A DNA stretch of 17,456 nucleotides, taken from an uncultured Ruminococcus sp. (GTDB lineage Bacteria; Bacillota; Clostridia; Oscillospirales; Ruminococcaceae). Below the pieces are notes generated by a model. The model ran no database searches. It was given only the letters and a program-made list of their open reading frames with translations, and was not told where the DNA came from. The DNA lies in assembly GCA_900319195.1 (NCBI GenBank), contig ONNL01000131.1, positions 1-17,456 on the forward strand. Direction: 5' to 3'. Positions 6,188-15,600 of this stretch are shown here, one piece after another. Position numbers and translations under genes: made by a program. Position 1 is the first letter of the stretch. Every line of letters starts with the position of its first letter.

Positions 6188-7128
6188 AGCTGCTCCTCAA
6201 AATCGGGTCTCGGAGCGTGTATCTCCTTATCATTCAAATATGCAAGCGGCGAATCGGACGGCAGCTCAAACCTCAGTGCATACGCACAGAGCGCCTGTCT
6301 GAATACGCCGTTTCTTTTGTTTACGGCTATATTTCCGTATTTTCCGTCACCAAGAAGTGCACAGCCTATATGTGCCATATGTGCGCGTATCTGATGAGTA
6401 CGTCCCGTGAACAGCGTTATCTCGGCAAGTACAAGTCCGCGGCGCTCTGAGAGCACCTTATAGCCTGTCCTTATCTCCTTATAGCCGTCCCTGTATTCGT
6501 CGGAGATGACTACGGTGTTGTGCTGAGTGTCCTTGAAGTGATAGGCGGTGATGATGTCCTCGTCCTTCGGCGGACGCGAAATGAGCACGCAGTGGTATAT
6601 CTTCCTGAGACTGCCCGAGCGTATGGCAGCATTCACCTCTCTGAGAGCGGCGGCATTCTTCGCAGCGGTGACAAGTCCCGAGGTATTGCGGTCAAGGCGG
6701 CTGCACAGTGCAGGCGAAAAGGAATTCTCGGAATCCGGAGCGTACTCGCCCTTATTATATAGGTAGTGCCTTATGCGGTCAATGAGAGTGTCCGCGCTGT
6801 AATTGCTGCCGGGGTGGGAATCTATACCGACGGGCTTATTGACTATAAGTATATTTTCGTCCTCATAGACAGCGTCAATCTCGGCAGGGACGCTCAGAAA
6901 GCTCATATCCGCCTTTTTCTCCGCGGCAAAGCTGTCACTCACGTAAATACGCACAACATCGCCCTCGCTGAGCTGTGTCGAGACCTCACAGCGCTTTCCG
7001 TTGATCTTGATGTCCTTTTTCCTTATAAGACGATACATCATGCTCTTGGGAAGGTCGGGAAGTGCCTTGGTTATGAACTTATCGACACGCTGTCCGCAGT
7101 CATTGCTGCCTATTTTAAATTCTACCAT
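6175..7128 (-). CDS. RluA-family pseudouridine synthase with S4 domain
   Basis: A 317-aa RNA-modifying enzyme of the RluA/RluC/RluD family, which isomerises uridine to pseudouridine in rRNA or tRNA. Residues 1-62 are an S4 RNA-binding domain (QRVDKFITKALPDLPKSMMY, then INGKRCEVSTQLSEGDVV). The catalytic Asp is D146 in SRLDRNTSGL; the family's usual HRLDR begins with Ser here. TGRTHQIRAHMAHIG (241-255) is the other family signature. The ATG at 7128 is preceded by AAGGAG at a good distance. No strong promoter is visible upstream, only AT-rich sequence. The stop codon lies inside the end of tyrA on the other strand. Which RNA site it modifies cannot be told from sequence alone. Confidence 0.92.
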   Translation of the reverse strand: MVEFKIGSNDCGQRVDKFITKALPDLPKSMMYRLIRKKDIKINGKRCEVSTQLSEGDVVRIYVSDSFAAEKKADMSFLSVPAEIDAVYEDENILIVNKPVGIDSHPGSNYSADTLIDRIRHYLYNKGEYAPDSENSFSPALCSRLDRNTSGLVTAAKNAAALREVNAAIRSGSLRKIYHCVLISRPPKDEDIITAYHFKDTQHNTVVISDEYRDGYKEIRTGYKVLSERRGLVLAEITLFTGRTHQIRAHMAHIGCALLGDGKYGNIAVNKRNGVFRQALCAYALRFELPSDSPLAYLNDKEIHAPRPDFEEQLQLG

Positions 7129-7212
7129 ATTAATATCTCCTTAATATTAAAGATATATACAAACTGTAAAATGTTGAAAGCCTTGATCTCAATCGGGCAA
7201 TATTTACAAAAA

Positions 7213-7235
7213 GATTACAGGATATTCATGTAATC
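7213..7235. repeat. Dyad symmetry in the rluA-like/lysozyme intergenic region
   Basis: GATTACA (7213-7219) and TGTAATC (7229-7235) are perfect inverted arms with a 9-nt spacer, in the divergent intergenic space 7129-7420. It could be an operator for either gene. Nothing else recognisable was seen in 7129-7277. Confidence 0.3.
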
Positions 7236-7277
7236 ATACAAAGTTGAACTCTTTTTTCTTTTAATTATGGTGATTTC

Positions 7278-7306
7278 TTGAATTTTCTGATGATTTATGA
7301 TATAAT
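7278..7306 (+). promoter_or_regulatory. Sigma-A promoter of the GH25 lysozyme gene
   Basis: TTGAAT (7278-7283), 17-nt spacer, TATAAT (7301-7306). Transcription would begin near 7313, giving a leader of about 108 nt before the ATG. Confidence 0.8.
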
Positions 7307-7312
7307 GGATAA

Positions 7313-7420
7313 CACAGTTTGTAGGACGGCTCATCGAAGCAGTCTGAAGGGGAATGAAACGCGGGCGGCGTTTCGGAATGAAAATGAAATATTCAGAGAT
7401 CATTAAGGAGTTCGATTTTT
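7313..7420 (+). promoter_or_regulatory. Structured 5' leader of the lysozyme mRNA
   Basis: Two hairpins are visible. The first pairs GAC/GTC and GCT/AGC around one G-A mismatch (7325-7331 with 7338-7344, loop CATCGA). The second pairs GAAACGC (7356-7362) with GCGTTTC (7368-7374), loop GGGCG, and is flanked on both sides by the direct repeat GGAATGAAA (7351-7359 and 7375-7383). No T-tract follows, so neither is a terminator. The ribosome binding site AAGGAG is at 7405-7410. I do not recognise a known riboswitch consensus. Confidence 0.45.
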
Positions 7421-9250
7421 ATGAAGCTTTACAGGAAACTGATTTCTGCGGTAATGTCCTGTGTTATCGCGGGCTCGTCCGTTGCGGCGGGATTTTTCGG
7501 AAGGGCAGCCTTTGAAACTACTGCCGCTTCACTATCTTATAATACCATAACTTTGGAAGAAAGTAAAGGGGAATCTGAAACAGAAGCTCCTGTTACGACC
7601 GTGGCAGAAGCGGTGGCTGCAACTGCTGCGGCAAGTGAGGCACCTGTTACAACAGCACCTCCCACAACAGAGGCTCCTGCTACAACAGCTGCTCCGACAG
7701 CGGTGGTCACGGTAACTACCGTCCCGAGTGCTGACGCTAACACTCCCTATGACGTTATCGGCATACACGAGGCTTACATGATATACCTCGCAAGCACTAC
7801 GACAACCACCACGACAACGACTACCACTACGACCACAACAACTACTACCACCACTACAACAACTACCAAAAAGGTAACGACCACAACAGTAAACTACAAA
7901 AAGACCTCGAAGGGTATCGACGTTTCTCAATGGCAGGGCTCTATAAACTGGAGCAAGGTCAAGGCAAGCGGTATCGACTTCGCAATTATCCGCGCAGGCT
8001 ATGGCAGACTTGCTTCACAGAAGGATCCGACCTTCGATACTAACATGAAAAACGCCCGTGCGGCAGGCATCAACTGCGGCGCTTACTGGTACAGCTACGC
8101 TACCTCCGTTGAGGAGGCAAAGGTAGAGGCTGATGTATGCTACTCGATAATCAAGAATTATTCCTATCAGTACCCTATCTTCTTTGATATTGAGGATCCC
8201 TCACAGGTCAATCTCTCGGCAGTTGAGGTCTCTCAGATAGCTGACGCATTCTGTTCAAGACTTCGCAGCAAGGGCTACTACGTAGGCATTTACAGCTACA
8301 CGAACTTCCTCACGACTAAGATATACACAACAGTCCGCGATAAATACGACGTCTGGGTAGCTCACTTCGACGTTGCAAAGCCAGATTACAACAGAGAGTA
8401 CAGCATTTGGCAGTACACAAGCTCGGGTGTTGTGGACGGCATTACCGAAAATGTTGTCGATCTCGATACATCATATCTCAACTACCCGGCTATCATTTCA
8501 AGCGGCAAATTCAAGAGCTACAAATACAGTGCCGAAGAGACCACAGAGGAACCGACCGAGGAGCCGGTAACGACTACAACGGTCACAACGACAGTCTCGA
8601 ACACCGACCATGTGACATTCAGCGGTATCGAAAACGGTGTGAATGTCTCCGAATGGAACGGCAGCATTGACTGGAGCAAGGTCCGCACGGCAGGCAACTC
8701 ATTCGCAATTATCCGCGCAGGCTACGGCAACCTCGCTTCACAGCGGGACTCAAAGTTCGAGGAGAACTACAAGGGTGCACGTGAGGCTGGAATGAACGTC
8801 GGTACATACTGGTACAGCTACGCGACAACTCCCGAAGACGCTGAGCTTGAAGCAAAGGCGTGTCTCGAGGTGATAAAGGGAAAGCAGTTTGAATACCCTG
8901 TTTACTACGACGTTGAGGACCCGAGCGTAACAGGTCTCAGTGCTGAAGAAGCAACAGCAGTCGTAAGAGCGTTCTGCGAGGCGCTCGAAGAAAACGGATA
9001 TTACGTTGCAGTAGGCAGCTACGCTGATTTCCTCAACACCAAGATTGACGAGTCAGTATTCGACGACTTCGACATCTGGGTAGCTCACTTCGGCGTTTCC
9101 AAGCCCGATTTCAACAAGAGCTTCGGCACTTGGATGTACACTGCTGACGGCGAGGTAAAGGGCATAAACGGCTATGTCAACTGCGATTACTGCTATAAGG
9201 ATTACGAGTCCATCATGAAGAACAACAGTCTTAACGGATTTGAAGAATAA
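7421..9250 (+). CDS. Secreted two-domain GH25 lysozyme (N,O-diacetylmuramidase type)
   Basis: A 609-aa exported peptidoglycan hydrolase. Residues 1-36 look like a signal peptide; 50-105 are a Pro/Ala/Thr linker; 126-149 are 24 consecutive Thr. The first GH25 domain spans about 163-360, then an E/T/P-rich linker (about 368-400) and a second GH25 domain (about 403-600). GH25 enzymes cleave the MurNAc-GlcNAc bond. Domain 1 keeps the conserved acids: D167 in GIDVSQWQG, D256 and E258 in FFDIEDPS, and D347 in VVDLD. Domain 2 keeps D497 and E499 but has N408 in GVNVSEWNG and N587 in YVNCD. The two copies run in register at a 241-residue offset and share a 23-bp identical DNA stretch (7979-8001 and 8702-8724), indicating an internal duplication. 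There is no LPXTG or C-terminal anchor. AAGGAG ribosome binding site and own promoter. Confidence 0.92.
   Translation: MKLYRKLISAVMSCVIAGSSVAAGFFGRAAFETTAASLSYNTITLEESKGESETEAPVTTVAEAVAATAAASEAPVTTAPPTTEAPATTAAPTAVVTVTTVPSADANTPYDVIGIHEAYMIYLASTTTTTTTTTTTTTTTTTTTTTTTTKKVTTTTVNYKKTSKGIDVSQWQGSINWSKVKASGIDFAIIRAGYGRLASQKDPTFDTNMKNARAAGINCGAYWYSYATSVEEAKVEADVCYSIIKNYSYQYPIFFDIEDPSQVNLSAVEVSQIADAFCSRLRSKGYYVGIYSYTNFLTTKIYTTVRDKYDVWVAHFDVAKPDYNREYSIWQYTSSGVVDGITENVVDLDTSYLNYPAIISSGKFKSYKYSAEETTEEPTEEPVTTTTVTTTVSNTDHVTFSGIENGVNVSEWNGSIDWSKVRTAGNSFAIIRAGYGNLASQRDSKFEENYKGAREAGMNVGTYWYSYATTPEDAELEAKACLEVIKGKQFEYPVYYDVEDPSVTGLSAEEATAVVRAFCEALEENGYYVAVGSYADFLNTKIDESVFDDFDIWVAHFGVSKPDFNKSFGTWMYTADGEVKGINGYVNCDYCYKDYESIMKNNSLNGFEE
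7796..7867 (+). repeat. ACN trinucleotide tract encoding 24 consecutive threonines
   Basis: Seventy-two bases of uninterrupted ACN codons, with mixed third bases, encode Thr 126-149 of the lysozyme. Mixed codons argue for selection on the protein tract rather than recent slippage alone. Such Thr tracts are typical flexible, possibly O-glycosylated linkers in secreted ruminococcal enzymes. Confidence 0.9.
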
Positions 9251-9255
9251 TCACC

Positions 9256-9288
9256 AAATGCATACCGTTTGCGCGGTATGCATTTTTT
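9256..9288 (+). terminator. Intrinsic terminator after the lysozyme gene
   Basis: AAATGCATACCG (9256-9267) pairs perfectly over 12 bp with CGGTATGCATTT (9274-9285), loop TTTGCG, followed by T to 9288. It lies 6 nt after the lysozyme stop codon and ends 16 nt before the addB ATG, so it separates the two genes transcriptionally. Confidence 0.9.
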
Positions 9289-9304
9289 GGATAAAGGAGC
9301 AGAA

Positions 9305-12300
9305 ATGATTGAATTTATTATCGGTCAGGCAGGAAGCGGCAAGACCGTGCTCATGACCGAAAGGATAAAAGCAATGTTCTCGGGCGGCGGAAATGAGTGC
9401 ATAATCGTCCCGGAGCAGTATTCCTATGAGTTTGACAAAATGCTGTATTTCAGGGTCGGCGCGGAGCGCTTCAACGACCTCTATTCCCTCACCTTCACAA
9501 GCCTTGCACGTCAGCTCTTCCAGCTCTACGGCGACCCCGACAGAAACGGCGAATATGCCGACGACTACGACAGAATGATACTCATTTATCAGGCGCTTGC
9601 ATCGGTCAGGAGCACTCCCGGGGGAATGAAATACTTCCTCAGACAGAGCACCTGCGGCGGATTTGCCGAGAGTGCACTAAAGCTCATCGGAGACCTCAAG
9701 CGCTCGGGAATTACAGCAGAGGAGCTGTTTCAGCACTCTGCCCTGCTCGACAGCAGGCTCATGGACAAGACCTCCGACATCGCTGCCGTTTACTCAGAAT
9801 ACGAGCGGCTCATGCACGAATACGGCTATAAGGACAACCTCGACAACATCAAAAAGGCTGCCGAGACTGCCGCTCTGCACAACTGGTTCAAGGGGAAAAA
9901 TGTCTTTATCGACGAGTTTGAGAGCTTCACGGGCGACCAGCTCGAAATGCTGAAGGTCATTTTCTCCGAGGCGGAAAACGTCGTTATCACGCTGAAAACC
10001 GATGATGTAAACGCTGAGGAATTCACTCTCTTTGAGACTGTCAACAACACATACCGCAAGCTCGCTCAGCTCTGCCGCGAGGTCGGGTGCAGACAGAAAA
10101 TAACGTCATGCGACAGGAGCTGCCGATTCCGCTCACCCGACCTTGAATACCTCAGCAGCCACATCATGAGAGACCTGCCCAACAAGCCCGACGACGCTCC
10201 GAATGCCGATAATATCAGCATTTTCGAGGCAAGAGATATGTACAGCGAGGTCGAGTACGTGTGCGCGTCCATAAAGAGAATGCTCTGCGCGGATAAGTCC
10301 CTCAAATACAGCGATATTGCGGTTATCTCCAACAATATCGAGACCTATGCCGACATTCTCAAATCAGCGTCGGCAAGGTACGATATCCCCTATTTTCTGA
10401 GCATTGAGCGCTCCGTCAGCCATACTCCCATAATGGTTTTCGTGACGACTCTGCTCGACATTCTCACCGCAAGGAAAATTCGCTCGGAGTCCGTTTTCCG
10501 ACTCATGAAGTGCGGCATTCTCGACCTTGAGCTGACCGACGTGTCCGCTCTCGAAAACTACTGCACAAAATGGGGGATCGACGGCGATAACTGGTGCGGC
10601 ACCTTCAGATCTGCCGACGACGAGCTTGATATGCTCGAAGGGCTCAGAAGCCGCATTATTTCGCCTGTTATGAGACTTCGCAGTGAGGTCGGGCACAAGC
10701 ACTCCGCTGCGGAATACTGCGCCCTCATCTATGACTGCCTCGTGGAGTGCGACGCTGAGAAGAACACTGCTCGGCTCATGGGCAGGCTCATAAAACAGCA
10801 GCGCGACTACGACGCGGCGGAGCTCAAACGCATCTGGGCGTGTCTCATTGACATTCTCGACAGCATCACAAATACCCTCGGTGACAGCATTGTCACATTC
10901 AGCGAACTTTCGCGGATTATAAGGTCCATGATAGGTCGGATAACCTACTCGGTGCCGCCGCAGACTGTGGACTCCGTGACCGTTGCTTCCGCAAGAACGG
11001 CAAGGCTCAGCGCTCCGAGGGCGGTATTCGTAATCGGCACGAACGACGGGGATTTTCCCGCTCAGGTCAAAAAACACGACCTGTTCTCAGAGCCCGAAAA
11101 ACAGCAGCTTGCTCTCGGCGGACTTGAGATCTCCCGTCCGCTCTCCGACCTCATCGCGTCAGAAAGGCTTATCGTCTACAAATCGCTGTCGGCAGCCTCG
11201 GAGAAGCTCATCATCACCTATCCCCTTGCTGACCTCTCGGGTGCGGCTAAATATCCTGCACAGATAATCGCACAGATAACCGATATTTTCGGCAGCGGCA
11301 GGGTCAGCTTCATCACCGATTCGCAGCTAACCACCGACTACTATGCAGTCACCATGCACTCAGCTTTCTATCACTATATGCAGGACAGAAAGCTCGGTGA
11401 TTCGGCAGTTTCCTCGATTTACAGCATTCTGCTCGACGACCCCGAATACAAGCGCAGGATAACCGATGTACTCACGCGATTCGGCTATAAACAGCCGTTT
11501 ACCGTCGATACTGAGACAATGGAGCGGCTGAAAAGCTTTGAACCGCTCTACCTCTCGCCTACCGATGTTGACAAGTACAATTCCTGCCATTTCAGCTATT
11601 TCTGCGAGAAGTGTCTCGCTCTGAAAAAATACGAGGAGATAGCGCTCGACGCTCGAAACGAGGGCAGTCTCATTCACAGCTGCTTCTACAACATCCTCAG
11701 TAGGCACAGCAAGGACGAATTCGTAAACCTGTCCGAGAGCGAGCTGAAAGCCGAGATAAACAGATACTCGGAGAAATTCCTCGCGGACACGCTCACCGAC
11801 GAGCTGAAGGACGACGCTCGGTTTGCCATGAGCTTCCGCAAAATAACGGAGCGGCTCGGGAAAATTTTTGAGAATACGCAGCGAGCTCTCAGTGTATCGC
11901 AGTTCTCACCCGAGAGGTTTGAGATGAAGCTAAAGGGCGACAGCTCCGTGGAAATGCCTTTCGGGAACGGTCACAAGCTCCGATTTGCAGGCATTATCGA
12001 CCGTATCGACACATGGACGGACGGGAGCGAGAAGTACCTGCGCATCATCGACTACAAGAGCTCCGAGAAAAACATCACTCCCGAAAAGCTCGGCGGCGGC
12101 ATAAATCTGCAAATGCTGCTGTACCTGTTCTCCGTCACCGACAAGAACGGGCTCTACAACGGCTATATACCGTCGGGTGTGCTATATTCGCCCGTCAAGG
12201 TATCGAGCGTGACACCATCTGCTATGAAGAAGAAAAGTCCCGACGGCAGCAGCTTTGACACAAAGCTCTGTCCTAACGGTCTTGTGCTGAGCGACAGGGC

Positions 12301-12661
12301 TGTCCTCAACGCTATGGAGAACGGTATCGGCGGTAAATACATTCCCGCAAAGCTCGGCAAGGACGACATTATCGACGAAAAATCAAGCGTTATAACCTCT
12401 GAGGGAATGGCGGAGCTGAAAGCATTCACGGAGGAAATGCTCACGGATATGGCTGAATCGCTGCTCTCGGGCAAGATAGAAGCAGTGCCGCTCGTGCAGA
12501 GTACGAACGAAAAGCCGTGCACCTACTGCGATTACGGCGACATCTGCGGCAACTCGAATGCGGCTGTCTCACGCCGTCCCGACAGGGAGCTCACGAAGAA
12601 GGCAGAGGCTATACTCAGCAAAAAGACCGAAGAAACGGAGGAAAATCATGAACTGGACTAA
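9305..12661 (+). CDS. addB: AddB subunit of the ATP-dependent helicase-nuclease
   Basis: A 1118-aa protein, usual length for the family. With AddA it forms the AddAB complex that resects double-strand breaks to a Chi site for RecA loading. The N-terminus has a Walker A motif, GQAGSGKT (7-14), in a degenerate helicase-like region. The C-terminus has a RecB-family nuclease: GSLIHSCFY, GIIDRID (D899) and IIDYKSS (D916, K918), then an NLQMLLYLF motif. Iron-sulphur cluster cysteines match the family pattern: C761 in YNSCHFSYF and C1072, C1075, C1081 in CTYCDYGDIC. I chose the ATG at 9305, 5 nt after AAAGGAG; earlier in-frame starts lie inside the upstream terminator hairpin. The last 14 bp overlap addA, indicating translational coupling. 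Promoter not evident: the terminator sits directly in front. Confidence 0.95.
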   Translation: MIEFIIGQAGSGKTVLMTERIKAMFSGGGNECIIVPEQYSYEFDKMLYFRVGAERFNDLYSLTFTSLARQLFQLYGDPDRNGEYADDYDRMILIYQALASVRSTPGGMKYFLRQSTCGGFAESALKLIGDLKRSGITAEELFQHSALLDSRLMDKTSDIAAVYSEYERLMHEYGYKDNLDNIKKAAETAALHNWFKGKNVFIDEFESFTGDQLEMLKVIFSEAENVVITLKTDDVNAEEFTLFETVNNTYRKLAQLCREVGCRQKITSCDRSCRFRSPDLEYLSSHIMRDLPNKPDDAPNADNISIFEARDMYSEVEYVCASIKRMLCADKSLKYSDIAVISNNIETYADILKSASARYDIPYFLSIERSVSHTPIMVFVTTLLDILTARKIRSESVFRLMKCGILDLELTDVSALENYCTKWGIDGDNWCGTFRSADDELDMLEGLRSRIISPVMRLRSEVGHKHSAAEYCALIYDCLVECDAEKNTARLMGRLIKQQRDYDAAELKRIWACLIDILDSITNTLGDSIVTFSELSRIIRSMIGRITYSVPPQTVDSVTVASARTARLSAPRAVFVIGTNDGDFPAQVKKHDLFSEPEKQQLALGGLEISRPLSDLIASERLIVYKSLSAASEKLIITYPLADLSGAAKYPAQIIAQITDIFGSGRVSFITDSQLTTDYYAVTMHSAFYHYMQDRKLGDSAVSSIYSILLDDPEYKRRITDVLTRFGYKQPFTVDTETMERLKSFEPLYLSPTDVDKYNSCHFSYFCEKCLALKKYEEIALDARNEGSLIHSCFYNILSRHSKDEFVNLSESELKAEINRYSEKFLADTLTDELKDDARFAMSFRKITERLGKIFENTQRALSVSQFSPERFEMKLKGDSSVEMPFGNGHKLRFAGIIDRIDTWTDGSEKYLRIIDYKSSEKNITPEKLGGGINLQMLLYLFSVTDKNGLYNGYIPSGVLYSPVKVSSVTPSAMKKKSPDGSSFDTKLCPNGLVLSDRAVLNAMENGIGGKYIPAKLGKDDIIDEKSSVITSEGMAELKAFTEEMLTDMAESLLSGKIEAVPLVQSTNEKPCTYCDYGDICGNSNAAVSRRPDRELTKKAEAILSKKTEETEENHELD

Positions 12662-15600
12662 ACAGCAAAGCGACGCGATACAGGCTCGGGATTCCTCTGT
12701 CATAGTCTCGGCAGCTGCTGGAAGCGGCAAGACCGCAGTCCTCACCGAGAGGATAATCCGTCTTATCGCTGACCCTGAAAGTCACGTAAGAGCAGACAGA
12801 ATGGTCATCGTTACCTTCACAAACGACGCGGCAGCGGAGCTCAAGGTGCGGCTCTCAAAGAAGATGAGGGAGCTCATCACCTCTCGCCCGTCCGACACCT
12901 ATCTGCTCAAACAGCAGATACTCCTGCAAAGCGCTCACATCTGTACTATCGACTCCTTCTGTTTCGATTTTCTGCGCGACAACATCACCGAGCAGGGCAT
13001 AACCTCGGGATTCGGCGTGCTCGACGGCAGCGACAACGAGCTCCTTCAACAGCAGGCAATGGACGAAATGCTCACGGAGTTCTGCACACAGTATCCCGAC
13101 GACTACTCGCTGCTCTACGACAGATTCTGCGTCAGAGACGAGTCACAGCTCTCCGCTCCCCTTTTTGCTGTGGACAATTTTCTCTCGTCGGTGGCATTCC
13201 GCGAGGAGTGGCTCACCAAGGCTGAGGAGAACTACAATTGCAGCTTTGGTGAGTCGCCGTACTTCGACATAGCCGTGGGAGACAATATCTCGGCGCTTGA
13301 AGATGCCATGAAGGCTGCAAAGGACAACCTTGAGGTCGTGCTCGACATTTTCCCCGACAATACCAAAAAGTCGGCTCAGGCATACATCGAACAGGCAAGC
13401 GAGGACTACGCCTTTGTGAGCGCGGTCTATGAGTGCGTCAAGGAGCGGAAGCTCCCATTCGGAGAGAAATTCAAGGACATGAAGTTTGGTTCACTGAAGC
13501 CTGCGTCGGTCAAGGGCATAAACTCCGAAAAGCGTGAGGAGTACAAGAATAACAGAAATATCTTCAAAAAGCCTGTCAGCGAGCTGCTGAAGGTCGGAGA
13601 GGTATACACCGAGAACTTCACGGAGTCCGCCGAGGTCACTCCTATGATCGTGAGAATGATGAGGCGCTACTACGAGCTGCTGTGGGAGAAGAAGTGCGAG
13701 AAAAACTCAATAAGCTTCGACGACGGCGAAAGGCTCACCCTTGAGCTACTTGCGGAAAGGGACGAAAACGGCTTGCTCATGCAGTCCGATATCGCCCGAA
13801 GCACCGCGGAGCTCTACGACATCATCCTCATCGATGAGTATCAGGACTCCAACAACAAGCAGGACTGCATTTTCAAGCTGCTCTCGCGCAATTTCAAAAA
13901 TGACGCGGACGGCAACGCGCTCTACGGCGACAATGTTTTCCTTGTAGGCGACGTGAAGCAGTCCATTTACGGATTCAGACTCGCTAACCCGAGGAATTTC
14001 ATCAGCACACTTGAAAGCTCCGTCCCCTATTCGCCCGACAACAGCTGTCCCAACAAATACATCTACCTCAACCAGAATTTCAGAAGCTCCCCCGACGTTA
14101 TCGACTTCGTAAACTACGTCTTTACGGGACTTATGACAAGGGAGCACAGCGGTATCGAGTACAACTCCGACGAAATGCTGTATTTCGGCGCGGAGACGTA
14201 TCTGCAAAAGCCGAAAAAGAGCTTCCTCACCGACATCATTTTCATCAACGACGACAGCGGCGACGAGGACGATACTCCCGGCGAGAACAGTCCCGAGGTG
14301 CGATACACTGCTCAGAAAATAGCGGAAATGCTCAAAAACGGCGCTGAGACTGTCACTCCCAACGGCATAAGACCGTGCAGACCGTCGGATTTCTGCATTC
14401 TTGTGCGGACAAACGAACAGGTGAGCAGCTACATCGCGGAGCTTGAACGTATCGGTGTGCCCGTCCGCAAGGGCGAGGAGCAAGGCTATCTGAGGTCGCG
14501 CGAGATAACGATACTGCTCGATATTCTGCGGACTATCGACAATCCCCTGCTCGATATACCGCTCACGGCGGTGCTCACCTCACCGATGTATATGTTCGGA
14601 ATGACGGAAATTGCCGAGATAAAGGCTCTCGACAGGGACAAGCCCATGTACGTTATCCTGCGCGGACTTGCAGGCGGCGAGTACCCCGAATTCCCGGATG
14701 TTACGGTAAGAAGCCGCTGTGCAATTTTTCTTGAGGCAATGGACAGCTTCCGCACGGACGCCGTGACCATGACGCTCGGGGAGCTTATCGGCAAAATTTA
14801 CGACACCACCGACTTCATTTCCGTTATGCAGCTATACAGCGACGGCGACAAGAAAAGGGCGAATCTTCGTGCACTGATACAGTACGCGCAGAGCTACGAG
14901 TCATTCGCTTCATCGGACGGCACTCCCACGCTCAACGGATTTCTCCGCCACCTCGACAGGATCGACATGAACAAGGCTGTCAAGGGGAAGGGAGCGGCGG
15001 CTTCGGGCGACTGCGCTCAGGTCATGACACTGCATAAGTCGAAGGGACTGGAATTCCCGTTCGTTTTCATTGCTGAGACAAGCGGCAGGAGCCGCTCCGA
15101 TTCCGTAACGGCTGTGTGCGCGGACGACGGTCTCATCGGCTATGTGCTCTATGATTTTGAGAATTGCAGCCGCTACAAGACCTTCCAGCAGGCATACATC
15201 TCCGCTCAGAAGGCTCAGGATAACCGCAACGAACGCCTGAGACTGCTGTATGTCGGTCTCACGCGAGCTAAACAGCAGCTCTTCATCAATCTGAAAACAG
15301 GTCATTCAAAGCTCAAGCTCATAAGATCTCTCATGGAAAAGCTTGCAGACGGCAGCCTTTCATATCCCGAAGCGGCGGCAGGTACAGACCAGCTCTCGCA
15401 CTACATCTGGCTCTCGCTCATGAGGCACAGGGACTTCGCAGGCATTGCCGAAAGGCTGCCGTATGAGGACGGTGTGCTGAGCGAATATGCTCCTATCCCC
15501 GAGGCTGATTCCGACGAGGAGGTCTTTGTGACCGAATTTGCGGAGCTTACGGACGATTTCACGGAAATGGCAAAGAAAAAGCATAGGACCGCTCCTGCCG

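Noticed and set aside
7313..7420. c-di-AMP (ydaO-type) or c-di-GMP riboswitch
   Set aside because: The leader is too short and lacks the conserved core sequences of either class as I know them.
10364..11077. 237-codon minus-strand open frame inside addB
   Set aside because: It is antisense to a clearly conserved gene, has no ribosome binding site or family signature, and reads as a composition shadow.
12558..12647. Upstream extension of addA by 30 residues
   Set aside because: It lies inside the addB coding region, has an Arg/Ser-rich sequence unlike AddA, and the ATG at 12648 has a good GGAGG site and matches the family N-terminus.
13746..14483. 245-codon minus-strand open frame inside addA
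   Set aside because: It is the antisense shadow of the helicase motif region, with a low-complexity, family-free protein sequence.
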